Positions 1 to 7,350 of a stretch of DNA of 26,627 bases are shown in pieces. Positions within the stretch are counted from its first letter, which is position 1, and every line of letters begins with the position of its first letter. The translations under genes were made by a program, and so were the position numbers. The notes under the pieces were generated by a model. The model saw only the letters and a program-made list of their open reading frames with translations. It did not search any database and had not been told where the DNA came from. The DNA comes from Candidatus Segatella caccae (GTDB lineage: Bacteria > Bacteroidota > Bacteroidia > Bacteroidales > Bacteroidaceae), in the NCBI GenBank assembly GCA_900556395.1, contig USOQ01000036.1, positions 1 through 26,627 of the forward strand. The letters run 5' to 3'.

Positions 1-179
1 TCTAAACGAGAGTTTAGGCTTCAAAAGCGGACATTCCTTTCGGATATGCCATAGTCGGGAAGTGGTTGTCTGAACTTGTTTCAGCCAACGTCTTTCCGAC
101 GCCAACACTCACTTTTACGGAAGAACGGTAACGAATAAATCAAGAAATCGTGCCCAAAACGCAGAAAAACGAGTAATTC

Positions 180-211
180 TTTGGAGAACCCGAATAAAAA
201 GTGCACCTTTG
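180..211 (+). promoter_or_regulatory. Candidate Bacteroidetes promoter (TTTG-N20-CACCTTTG)
   Basis: TTTG at 180-183 is followed after 20 bases by CACCTTTG at 204-211. This matches the Bacteroidetes -33/-7 arrangement except for C in place of the first T of TAnnTTTG. It points rightward and would give a leader of more than 300 bases before the esterase gene, or start a separate short RNA. The call rests on motif and spacing only. Confidence 0.3.
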
Positions 212-346
212 CAATAGAGTTGATAGGCGTAGTAAATCACAGAATATCAGTGAACTTGCATTTTCGCTAAATCGTTACCATAATTCTGCAACTCCTTTAT
301 TCTACTCTGAGACTCAATCAGATATAAGTTTTTTGATTATCCTCTG

Positions 347-354
347 CAAAGATA
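347..354 (-). promoter_or_regulatory. Candidate leftward -7 element TATCTTTG
   Basis: The minus strand reads TATCTTTG, an exact TAnnTTTG match followed by C. No good TTTG lies at the -33 position. If active, it would transcribe leftward out of the window. Confidence 0.25.
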
Positions 355-427
355 ACTAAAAAAACTGATTAAACGAAGGTCATGAAATTATATTCGAAAA
401 AAAGGAGGCTTTTTCAAAGAAAATGCG

Positions 428-435
428 TAATTTTG
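428..435 (+). promoter_or_regulatory. Candidate -7 element of the esterase gene (TAATTTTG)
   Basis: TAATTTTG is an exact TAnnTTTG match on the coding strand about 110 bases before the ATG at 545. The upstream -33 region offers only TTTT/TTTC near 411. It is a better-placed candidate for the esterase gene than the one at 180-211, with a leader of about 100 nt. Confidence 0.35.
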
Positions 436-544
436 TTGCATGAAACACATCGAGCACTGAGATGTTAGCTTTTTGCCGCTTCGATGACTACCAACCCCCA
501 AAATCATAACATACTAACCACTAATCAAAATATAAAACAAAATT

Positions 545-1981
545 ATGAGAAAATTTCTAACTTCAGCTATTCTCTTTGCCGTGGCGCTTGTGGCACGGGC
601 AGAGGTGAAAATGCCACAAATCTTTGGCGACAACATGGTGTTGCAGCAGCAAACCGACTGTAACCTTTGGGGAACTGCCGATGCTGGCAAGGTGGTAAAG
701 GTCCGTACCTCTTGGGATGGAAGAACCTACAAAGCTCGGGTCGATGCTCAGGGCAAGTGGCGGGTGGCTGTGCGCACGCCTCAAGCTGGCGGACCTTACG
801 ACATCACGCTGACCGATGGTAAAATGCTCACACTGCACGATGTGCTCATCGGAGAGGTGTGGATCTGTTCGGGACAGAGCAACATGGAGATGCCTATGAG
901 AGGATTTATGTCGCAGCCTGTAGAAGGAACTGCCAACGAACTGACGACCTGCAAGGACGACAACCTGCGCCTCTTTACTGTGAAGCGCAATGCACAGTTG
1001 CATCCTGTTGACGATGTGGAGGGAAACTGGTCGAAGGCTCAGTCGGAGAGTGTGCGCGAGTTTAGTGCAGCTGCCTATTATTTCGGTAAGTCGCTACGCA
1101 AGTCGCTCAATGTGCCTGTAGGGCTGATCCTCACTGCATGGGGTGGAAGTGCGCTGGAGGCTTGGCTTAACGCCGACTGGATGAAGCCCGAATGGATGGC
1201 TCGCTTCCCACATCTACATTCGCCCATTACGCAAGAAGATGTCGACAAGAGTAAGCAGCGTTGTCCTACAGCGATGTACAATGGACAGCTGCACCCCATC
1301 ATCGGCTACACCATGCGTGGCGTTATCTGGTATCAGGGCGAGGACAACTGCAAGCGCTATATGTATTACACCGACCAGATGGAAACCATGATCAACGGCT
1401 GGCGCAAGGAGTGGAAGCAAGGCAACTTTCCTTTTTACTATTGCCAGATAGCTCCCTATGAGTATGATAGGAATACAAAGAACACCATCAGTCAACTGCT
1501 CCGTGAAAAACAGATGGATACAGAGAAGCGCATCGACAATTGTCGTATGGCGGTGCTGATGGATATAGGCTTGGAATATGGTATCCATCCTCGCAAGAAG
1601 GCAGAAGTGGGCAACCGTCTGGCTCTCTTGGCTCTTGCGGGCACTTATGGCATGAAAGGTTTGCCCGACTATGCCACTTATAAAGGTGTAAGCTTCGAGA
1701 ACGACACTGCTGTCGTTGTCTTCGATCATTGCCGTGCTGGAATCTATTTTGAAAATGGTCCTTCGAGCGATAACTTCGAAGTGGCTGGCGAGGACAAGGT
1801 GTTCCACAGAGCAAAGGCGTGGATCAGCCGTAACAAGGTGTATGTTAAGAGCGAGGAAGTGAAGAATCCCGTTGCTGTGCGCTATGCTTGGCGCAACTGG
1901 GCTAAGGGCGACCTCTTCCATGATGGTCTGCCCGTCAGTTCGTTTCGCACCGACAACTGGGAAGTGACATCAAGCCACTAA
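545..1981 (+). CDS. Sialate O-acetylesterase-type SGNH esterase, secreted
   Basis: A 478-residue secreted carbohydrate esterase of the sialate 9-O-acetylesterase family, which removes O-acetyl groups from sialic acids or other acetylated sugars. Residues 1-19 form a signal peptide (hydrophobic SAILFAVALV, then ARA), so it acts in the periplasm or at the surface. The SGNH blocks are clear: GQSNMEMPM with the nucleophile Ser112, WYQGEDN at 262-268, and DIGLEYGIHP with Asp340 and His348 as the probable acid/base pair. The length is typical of the bacterial family. It stands alone on the plus strand, facing the GT4 gene tail to tail with palindromic DNA between them. No glycosidase or SusC/D pair is adjacent, so the natural substrate (host sialoglycan or plant xylan-type acetate) cannot be told from context. 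Confidence 0.9.
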   Translation: MRKFLTSAILFAVALVARAEVKMPQIFGDNMVLQQQTDCNLWGTADAGKVVKVRTSWDGRTYKARVDAQGKWRVAVRTPQAGGPYDITLTDGKMLTLHDVLIGEVWICSGQSNMEMPMRGFMSQPVEGTANELTTCKDDNLRLFTVKRNAQLHPVDDVEGNWSKAQSESVREFSAAAYYFGKSLRKSLNVPVGLILTAWGGSALEAWLNADWMKPEWMARFPHLHSPITQEDVDKSKQRCPTAMYNGQLHPIIGYTMRGVIWYQGEDNCKRYMYYTDQMETMINGWRKEWKQGNFPFYYCQIAPYEYDRNTKNTISQLLREKQMDTEKRIDNCRMAVLMDIGLEYGIHPRKKAEVGNRLALLALAGTYGMKGLPDYATYKGVSFENDTAVVVFDHCRAGIYFENGPSSDNFEVAGEDKVFHRAKAWISRNKVYVKSEEVKNPVAVRYAWRNWAKGDLFHDGLPVSSFRTDNWEVTSSH

Positions 1982-2014
1982 AAAGAAATCAGAATGAAAG
2001 GAGGGGGAGCTATC

Positions 2015-2045
2015 ATTTTACTCATTTGCGAAACTTGAGTAAAAT
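2015..2045 (+). terminator. AT-rich hairpin after the esterase gene
   Basis: ATTTTACTCA (2015-2024) and TGAGTAAAAT (2036-2045) form a perfect 10-bp stem with an 11-base loop, 33 bases after the stop codon. It is followed by an AT-rich stretch rather than a pure T-run, so termination is probable but not certain. Confidence 0.4.
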
Positions 2046-2052
2046 ATTTATT

Positions 2053-2157
2053 GGCAGGCAAGAAGCCACGCCCTTTCCAGTGCAATTCTGCTTATAAGCA
2101 AGGAGAAAGTTGCTCCTAAGCAAGCGACACTGGGGAGGGCAGTGCTTCCAGCCTGCC
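2053..2157. repeat. Long palindromic repeat, family B (full copy)
   Basis: The left arm 2053-2082 (GGCAGGCAAGAAGCCACGCC...) pairs imperfectly over 30 bases with the right arm 2128-2157 (CACTGGGGAGGGC...CCTGCC). The interior holds nested smaller palindromes: TGCTTATAAGCA, and AGGAG/CTCCT around a 7-base loop. A shorter, diverged copy in the opposite sense lies at 10258-10297. It sits between convergent genes, where it could also act as a two-way terminator. It resembles REP- or MITE-type elements. Confidence 0.7.
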
Positions 2158-2194
2158 CATTATCAAACAGCAAAGCTATTGTCTTTTAACTCTT

Positions 2195-3295
2195 TTATTC
2201 TCTCAGATATACTTTCTCGTAAGCCTGCTGCATCTGCTGAAGTGAGAAGTGGGTGAGGGCAAACAGCTTTGCCTTTTCTGCCCAGGCAGCTCTGTCGCCT
2301 TGCGGAATGGTGAGGGTAAAGAGGTGCATGTAGGCTTCGATGTCATTGTGCTCTACTTTGAGCGGCCAGTCTGAAGGCAATGTGTCAGACAGGCCCTTGG
2401 CATCGTTGATGATAACGGGCGTACCCTCCATGCTCGCTTCGATGGCGAGGAGTGCCAAACCTTCGTGCTCTGAGGGCATAAGCAGATAGTCGAACGAACC
2501 GAGGTATGCCGACAGGCCGAAGAGGGGTGGGTGAATAGCGGCATTGGGTGCATCGGTGAGTCTTTGCACCAGCATGTCTTTGAGTCTGCCGTTGCCAAAG
2601 ATATGGAAGTAATAACGGTCGTCGTCTTTCAAGCGAGTCACGATGTCGGCCAGATGACTGATGCCCTTTTGCTCCTCCATGCGTCCTGCAAAGAGAATAT
2701 TGATTTTCCCTGTCACGAGGTTAGGATATGTCTTTCGCTCCTGGCAAGGGGCGATACCATTATATATAATAGGTGGCAAGTCATGATAGGCCTTCTCGTA
2801 AGCCTCGAGTACTGATGTAGAGATGGCGATATTGGCTTGCAACGACTGCAGCCAAGCTTCCACCTTGCGCCCTGTCTTTTGCAGCCCATGCCATAACGAC
2901 GTGTTGTGGATGGTGCGCACCACACGACACGAGCGAGTGAGAGTAGGGAAGAGATGGTAGAAGCGATAGGTGGCCCATTCGGGTATCTCGCTGTGGCAGT
3001 GTATGACAGATGGGCGATATTTTAGAAAGAGAAATACAAACCATAGGGGGAACAATAGAGCTGCCAGTTTCTCGAAGAGATAGTGAAACGGTATGGTAGC
3101 GATGGGCGAGCGATGGTAGGCGATATGAGCCTCCTTCATCTCGCAGACAAACTGCTTAGTGAATGGTGAGCGTCCTCGGATAACCTCGACGATGTGATAT
3201 TCGATGTCCGCATTTGGGGATAGGGCGATGTTGAGAGCCACCCTTTCGGCGCCTCCCATGTCGAAGTGGGATATGATATGGAATATTCGTTTCAC
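2195..3295 (-). CDS. Glycosyltransferase family 4 (GT-B)
   Basis: A 366-residue GT4-type retaining glycosyltransferase that would transfer a sugar from a nucleotide-sugar donor during surface polysaccharide assembly in the cytoplasm. The N-terminus carries ISHFDMGGAERVALNIA, the acceptor-side glycine loop typical of this family. The donor domain opens with NILFAGRMEEQKG and carries the E-x7-E motif in EHEGLALLAIEA. The start codon is GTG: the next Met falls inside the conserved MGGAE motif and no in-frame ATG lies upstream. A near-consensus promoter ends only five bases before this GTG, so the message may be almost leaderless. It is divergent from the flippase gene, which supports a shared glycan pathway. 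Sugar specificity cannot be read from the sequence. Confidence 0.88.
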   Translation of the reverse strand: MKRIFHIISHFDMGGAERVALNIALSPNADIEYHIVEVIRGRSPFTKQFVCEMKEAHIAYHRSPIATIPFHYLFEKLAALLFPLWFVFLFLKYRPSVIHCHSEIPEWATYRFYHLFPTLTRSCRVVRTIHNTSLWHGLQKTGRKVEAWLQSLQANIAISTSVLEAYEKAYHDLPPIIYNGIAPCQERKTYPNLVTGKINILFAGRMEEQKGISHLADIVTRLKDDDRYYFHIFGNGRLKDMLVQRLTDAPNAAIHPPLFGLSAYLGSFDYLLMPSEHEGLALLAIEASMEGTPVIINDAKGLSDTLPSDWPLKVEHNDIEAYMHLFTLTIPQGDRAAWAEKAKLFALTHFSLQQMQQAYEKVYLRE

Positions 3296-3299
3296 ACGA

Positions 3300-3330
3300 C
3301 AAAAATAAGCAAAATGTTTTGAACTTCAAA
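3300..3330 (-). promoter_or_regulatory. Promoter of the GT4 gene (TTTG-N19-TATTTTTG)
   Basis: On the minus strand, TTTG (3330-3327) is followed after 19 bases by TATTTTTG (3307-3300), a full match to the Bacteroidetes consensus. Transcription should start near 3292-3296, at or next to the GTG start codon at 3295. It interleaves with the rightward promoter of the flippase gene. Confidence 0.6.
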
Positions 3331-3348
3331 CAAATAATGCTATTTTTG
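3318..3348 (+). promoter_or_regulatory. Promoter of the flippase gene (TTTG-N19-TATTTTTG)
   Basis: TTTG (3318-3321) and TATTTTTG (3341-3348) are separated by 19 bases. The expected start near 3353-3356 leaves about 12 bases before the ATG at 3367. This rules out the earlier in-frame ATG at 3319, which would lie within the promoter. Confidence 0.65.
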
Positions 3349-3366
3349 TACTTTAAAAAGAAGAAA

Positions 3367-4815
3367 ATGGCTGAAACATTAAAGGAGAAAACCGCAAAGG
3401 GATTGTTTTGGGGAGCTATGAATAGTGGTTCCACACAGGTGCTCAACATTCTGTTTGGCATCTTCCTGGCTCGCTTGCTCTCGCCTGCCGACTATGGTAT
3501 TATAGGTATTCTTACCATTTTTACGCTTATCGCGGGTAACTTGCAGAGTAGTGGGTTTACACAGGCTTTGGTAAACCTCAAGCAGCCTACCAACCGCGAC
3601 TATAATTCGGTATTCTGGTTTAATGTCTTGGTGAGCTTGGCCATCTATGTGATGCTCTTCTGTTGCGCTCCGCTGATAGCTACATTCTTTCATCAGCCTT
3701 GTCTCACTTGGCTGTCGCGTTTCGTCTTTTTAGCTTTTTTCATCTCCTCTTTCGGCATCGTGCAGAATGCTTATATGACTAAAAACATGATGAATAAAGA
3801 AATAGCCATCGTGAGCTTTGCTGCGCTCATCTCGTCTAATGTGGTGGGCGTGAGCCTCGCCTTCTGCGGGATGGCTTACTGGAGCTTGGCTTGGCAGCAG
3901 GTTATCTTTATCACGGTGCTCAACTTGGGTAGATATTATTACACAGGTTGGCGCCCTCAGCTACATATCGACTTCGGACCTGTGAAGCAAATGTTTGGCT
4001 TCAGTGTGAAGCTACTCGTCACTAACATCATCAACACGGTGAGCAGCAACGTGCTGACTTTTATCTTCGGAAGGTTTTACCCTATTGAGGATGTGGGTAA
4101 CTATTCGCAGGCATACAACTGGAACACAAAGGCCAATTCGTTTATCTCGAATACGGTGGGACAGATAGCCCAACCTGTGCTTGCCTCGGTGAAGGACGAT
4201 CGGGATAGGGAGCTACAAGTGTTTCGCAAGATGTTGCGATTTACGGCTTTTTTATCCTTCCCACTTATGCTGGGGTTGACGTTGGTTTCTCGTGAGTTTA
4301 TTCTTATCACCATCAGCGATAAGTGGATAGAGAGTGTGCCACTGCTGCAGATTCTCTGTGTGAGTGGTGCTTTTGTGCCTCTGTATACGCTCTATCAGAA
4401 TTTGGCCATAAGCAATGGACGCTCTGACGTCTATATGTGGTGCAACTTGGGGCAGGTCATCGGTTTGTTGGCCTTGGTGCTGTTGTGTCATGGTTATGGT
4501 ATTTACTGGATGGTGGTGGCTTACACTGTATTTATGGTGGGTTGGCTTGTGGTGTGGCAAGCGTCAATGCGGCATATTGCTGGTTTGCGCTTTAGGGATG
4601 TGTGCCTCGATATCGTGCCCTTTATGCTTTGTGCGACAGCTACGATGGTTGCCACTTATTACCTTACTTCCTGGATGGAGAACATCTATCTGCTTTTGGG
4701 GGTAAGGATTGTTTTGGCTTCATCTATTTATTTGATTGTGATGAAGCTTCTTAGAGTCAAAATACTTGATGAATGCCTTGCGTTTGTAGGTAGAAAGATA
4801 GGTCGACGCAAGTGA
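3367..4815 (+). CDS. Polysaccharide flippase, Wzx/PST family
   Basis: A 482-residue polytopic membrane protein of the oligosaccharide flippase (MOP superfamily) type, which turns undecaprenyl-linked repeat units from the cytoplasmic to the outer face of the inner membrane. The N-terminal region has the family pattern of a short amphipathic lead, then GLFWGAMNSGSTQVLNILFG and LARLLSPADYGIIGI. Many hydrophobic segments follow, consistent with 12-14 helices, and the C-terminus is basic. The ATG at 3367 is preferred over the one at 3319 because a promoter with correct spacing covers 3318-3348. It converges with the GT2 gene, leaving only 19 bases between the two stop codons. No Wzy polymerase is obvious nearby. 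Confidence 0.88.
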   Translation: MAETLKEKTAKGLFWGAMNSGSTQVLNILFGIFLARLLSPADYGIIGILTIFTLIAGNLQSSGFTQALVNLKQPTNRDYNSVFWFNVLVSLAIYVMLFCCAPLIATFFHQPCLTWLSRFVFLAFFISSFGIVQNAYMTKNMMNKEIAIVSFAALISSNVVGVSLAFCGMAYWSLAWQQVIFITVLNLGRYYYTGWRPQLHIDFGPVKQMFGFSVKLLVTNIINTVSSNVLTFIFGRFYPIEDVGNYSQAYNWNTKANSFISNTVGQIAQPVLASVKDDRDRELQVFRKMLRFTAFLSFPLMLGLTLVSREFILITISDKWIESVPLLQILCVSGAFVPLYTLYQNLAISNGRSDVYMWCNLGQVIGLLALVLLCHGYGIYWMVVAYTVFMVGWLVVWQASMRHIAGLRFRDVCLDIVPFMLCATATMVATYYLTSWMENIYLLLGVRIVLASSIYLIVMKLLRVKILDECLAFVGRKIGRRK

Positions 4816-4834
4816 TGGTGTGAGTCCACCTCGA

Positions 4835-5782
4835 CTACAGATTGTAGAGTCTGCGGAAGGGAAGATAAAGCCAGTTGACGTGTTTTACCTTCCATCCTCT
4901 TCGCAGCAAAGCAATGCAGAGGCGGCAGAGCGGATGACTCACATGATAGGTACAGATGCGGTCTACTTGGCTGAGCGGAATGTGCTGCACGGCGGCAGTG
5001 CGATAGGCGTTGACCATGCCGATGTCGGTGGCTGTGCGATACTTGCCCTTGGAGTCTTGCTGCTGTATGAACGATGCCACGAGTTGGCAAGCCTTGAAGT
5101 GCGAGGTGAGGTTTTTCTCTGAGATGTCGTGGGTGTAAGAGGTAATGTTGTCTTTGCGATAATAGTACACGATGTCGTCGATGACATGACGACGAGCAAA
5201 GTACATCGCACGCGCTACAACGGCATAGTCTTCACTATAGTCGATGCCCTCGATGCTATAGATGCCGTGTGATTCAAGCAAGGACTTGCGATAGATACGT
5301 CCCCAAATGCGGTTTGACGTGATGTTCTGGCAGAGTAGTTTTCTCTGATATTTGTGATGTCTATCACGACAGGCATAATGTAGGGTAGAAACTTTCCCAT
5401 TCTCCCAGTCGGCAAAGCCTCCATCTACGATGTCGGCTCCTGTTTGTTCGGCAGCTTCGACGAGCAGTCTTACTGAGTCGCGGGGCAGCAAGTCGTCGCT
5501 GTCTACGTGCATGACATAGCGTCCCTTGCACGCAGCAAAGGCTGTGTGTCGTGCTCCGCCTAACCCCTTGTTGTGTTCATGCTCTATGAGTCTTATTTGT
5601 GTTTGTCGTTCGGGATACTGCTTGATGACTTGCTGCAGTATTTCGACACTTCGATCCTTGGTGCAGTCGTTGACAAACACATATTCGATATCGCTGTATG
5701 ACTGCTGGAACAGGGTGTGGGCACACTGCTCTATGTATTTCTCTACACCATAGATGGGTACAAGGATAGATACGATGGGCAT
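4835..5782 (-). CDS. Glycosyltransferase family 2 (GT-A)
   Basis: A 315-residue GT2 glycosyltransferase. The N-terminal GT-A domain (about residues 1-110) begins VSILVPIYGVEKYIEQC, then IEYVFVNDCTKD, GGARHTAFAACKG and the metal-binding YVMHVDSDD. The rest is a variable acceptor-recognition part with a basic, aromatic C-terminus and no clear transmembrane helix, so it probably acts at the inner face of the membrane. It is the last gene of the leftward run, 33 bases after the polytopic GT-C-like gene, and is expected to help build the same glycan. Specificity is unknown. Confidence 0.88.
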   Translation of the reverse strand: MPIVSILVPIYGVEKYIEQCAHTLFQQSYSDIEYVFVNDCTKDRSVEILQQVIKQYPERQTQIRLIEHEHNKGLGGARHTAFAACKGRYVMHVDSDDLLPRDSVRLLVEAAEQTGADIVDGGFADWENGKVSTLHYACRDRHHKYQRKLLCQNITSNRIWGRIYRKSLLESHGIYSIEGIDYSEDYAVVARAMYFARRHVIDDIVYYYRKDNITSYTHDISEKNLTSHFKACQLVASFIQQQDSKGKYRTATDIGMVNAYRTAAVQHIPLSQVDRICTYHVSHPLCRLCIALLRRGWKVKHVNWLYLPFRRLYNL

Positions 5783-5815
5783 GATGGATAATGACTTTTA
5801 GAGAGAGGATAGTAA

Positions 5816-7162
5816 TTATGCTTGCAACAGATACTGGGCTATGAGCAATCCGTTATAGAAGAGGAGGAACACAGTAAGCATCATGATGATTAAGCGTAGG
5901 TGTGAGAGGTAGCGACCACTGAGGCTTCTGAAGAGATAGCCGATAGCGATAGGGATGATGAATGCCCAATGAGCGGTCATGATGTATACCTCATTGAGAC
6001 CGAAGCCTAACCCTAAGTGTATGAAGGCGTCTATAGCTACCCAAGTGCCTATCATCCATAGAAATTTTGACTTTCTTCCTACCCACATACCTGCGACAAA
6101 GAGTGCCACGATGATGCCTTCCAGTATGTAAGGGAGCATACTCTGATATCTGACGAAGATGGGGCGATGGGTTCCAACATCCTGCAGCAGATGGTCTTTA
6201 TGTAGAATGAGCGACTCGCCGAATACATTCTCTATCAGCGACTGAGAACGAGACACACTGAGGTCGGCCCACGAGAGAACGCCCTTGTCCTTGATGCGGG
6301 TGCCATGAATGTCTTTTTTGCGCTTTTGGTCGGCTTCCACCTGGGCCTTGAACACGCTGTCGCGCTCCATACGAGCTTGCAGGATGCGCTGTCCCTGTTC
6401 GCGGTGAGGGATGATAAAGGCTTGGTTTTGCCAAATGTTGGCAGCCATGATAAACAGGGTGGGGATGATGATGCCCATCAGTATGTATCTGCAGCGGAAG
6501 ATATTCTTACCATTAGTAAACAGGGTGGAGAGGAATATCTTGGCGCCATTGGAGAGGGTCACGCCTGCTGTGAAGATAAAGAGGACGGCAGTCTGCCAGG
6601 CTGGTGTCTTCTCGTGATAGACCAAGTGTTTGCCTATCACATAGAACGAGAGGATGAGCAAGAATAGAGATATGCCAAAATGGTCGGGTACGAAGACGGC
6701 AAGCATGATGTAGGCAAAGGAGAAGAAGAACGCTGACAGCAGGGTGGCGTTAAACTTGTCCAACTGCAGAATCTCTCTGAAGGTGCGTCGCATAAAGACA
6801 AACGAATAGGTGGAGATCACCGTCATCACCACTGCTACGATGATGATGGCCATATTCTTGCCTGTGAGCTGCATCTGCCAATAATTAATCAAATAGAACG
6901 GATACCAAAGGAAGGGTAAGAGTGGATGGCGGAACTCAGTGTAGTAGGCGTTCCATTTAGATACGGTGAGATAGGTGAAGACGTCGAAGCCCGATATCTG
7001 ATAGTATCGGGTGAAGAGGCTCCAGTAACCTATGTGGTCGCCTCCCTTGGTGTATGGGGTGAAGTGATAGCACACCATGAGGGTGTTGAGTGCTACGAAC
7101 AATAGAAGTGCCACGAGTGTGGGCCACTTCTCTTCTTTACTTATCTTGAAAATATGGTTCAT
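5816..7162 (-). CDS. Polytopic GT-C-like membrane protein, paralog 1
   Basis: A 448-residue integral membrane protein with about ten hydrophobic segments. I do not recognise it as a characterised enzyme; it may belong to a Bacteroidales DUF family (DUF6080 is my unverified recollection). The layout fits the GT-C fold of lipid-phosphosugar-dependent transferases: a cytoplasmic basic N-terminus, helix 1 (about 14-34), an outward loop with a conserved Asp (GGDHIGYW), and FRHPLLPF at the place where PMT/ArnT-type proteins carry a K/H-P-P-L motif. A soluble loop at about 235-300 is rich in Lys, Gln and Arg. It shares FNATLLSAFFFSFAYIM, VPDHFGIS, LGFGLNEVYIMTAHW and a VRY segment with the adjacent gene, so the two are tandem paralogs. 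A role in moving a polyprenyl-linked sugar onto a glycan is inferred. Confidence 0.72.
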   Translation of the reverse strand: MNHIFKISKEEKWPTLVALLLFVALNTLMVCYHFTPYTKGGDHIGYWSLFTRYYQISGFDVFTYLTVSKWNAYYTEFRHPLLPFLWYPFYLINYWQMQLTGKNMAIIIVAVVMTVISTYSFVFMRRTFREILQLDKFNATLLSAFFFSFAYIMLAVFVPDHFGISLFLLILSFYVIGKHLVYHEKTPAWQTAVLFIFTAGVTLSNGAKIFLSTLFTNGKNIFRCRYILMGIIIPTLFIMAANIWQNQAFIIPHREQGQRILQARMERDSVFKAQVEADQKRKKDIHGTRIKDKGVLSWADLSVSRSQSLIENVFGESLILHKDHLLQDVGTHRPIFVRYQSMLPYILEGIIVALFVAGMWVGRKSKFLWMIGTWVAIDAFIHLGLGFGLNEVYIMTAHWAFIIPIAIGYLFRSLSGRYLSHLRLIIMMLTVFLLFYNGLLIAQYLLQA

Positions 7163-7212
7163 GCTTTGTTGCTTAATTGGTTATTCTATTTATGTTTAGA
7201 AAGTTTCAGTTC

Positions 7213-7349
7213 AGGAGTTTTTTCAGGAGTTAAAGGAGTTAAGGAGTTATCGCTCCCTACGGTCGCTGAGGAGTTAAGACATTAGTCTTTTTGCATTGTT
7301 TTAAGCTGCAAGACATACGTCTTAACTCCTTTAACTCCTTAACTCCTTT
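7213..7349. repeat. AGGAGTTAA palindromic repeat, family A, copy 1
   Basis: The left arm is built from AGGAGTTAA-type units (7224-7249), then ATCGCTCCCTACGGTCGCTG, and AGGAGTTAAGAC at about 7269-7280. The right arm GTCTTAACTCCT (7319-7330) is its exact complement and continues into AACTCCTTTAACTCCTT, complementary to the outer left arm. The whole can fold into one long hairpin with inner branches. It fills the gap between the two GT-C-like genes and stops one base before the stop codon of the upstream one. Confidence 0.8.
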
Positions 7350-7350
7350 T

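Larger units (their letters stand above)
1..544. other. Gene-free region upstream of the esterase gene
   Basis: No convincing gene is visible here. The left edge carries a perfect 6-bp hairpin, CTAAAC (2-7) and GTTTAG (12-17). A 32-codon GTG-start ORF (14-112, minus) ends beside it. Three promoter-like motifs are present and listed separately. The last 100 bases before the ATG at 545 are A-rich and lack a Shine-Dalgarno sequence, which is normal for Bacteroidetes. No tRNA or familiar structured RNA was recognised. Confidence 0.5.

Noticed and set aside
1214..1921. 235-codon open frame antisense to the esterase gene
   Set aside because: It overlaps a gene with clear SGNH motifs, its translation has no recognisable domain, and it has no promoter or context of its own.
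3319..3366. Earlier ATG for the flippase gene, adding 16 residues
   Set aside because: The ATG lies in the -33 part of a well-spaced promoter, upstream of the expected transcript start. The added residues (Phe/Lys-rich) do not look like a flippase N-terminus.
4816..4834. Terminator between the convergent flippase and GT2 genes
   Set aside because: Only 19 bases separate the two stop codons and no inverted repeat was seen there.
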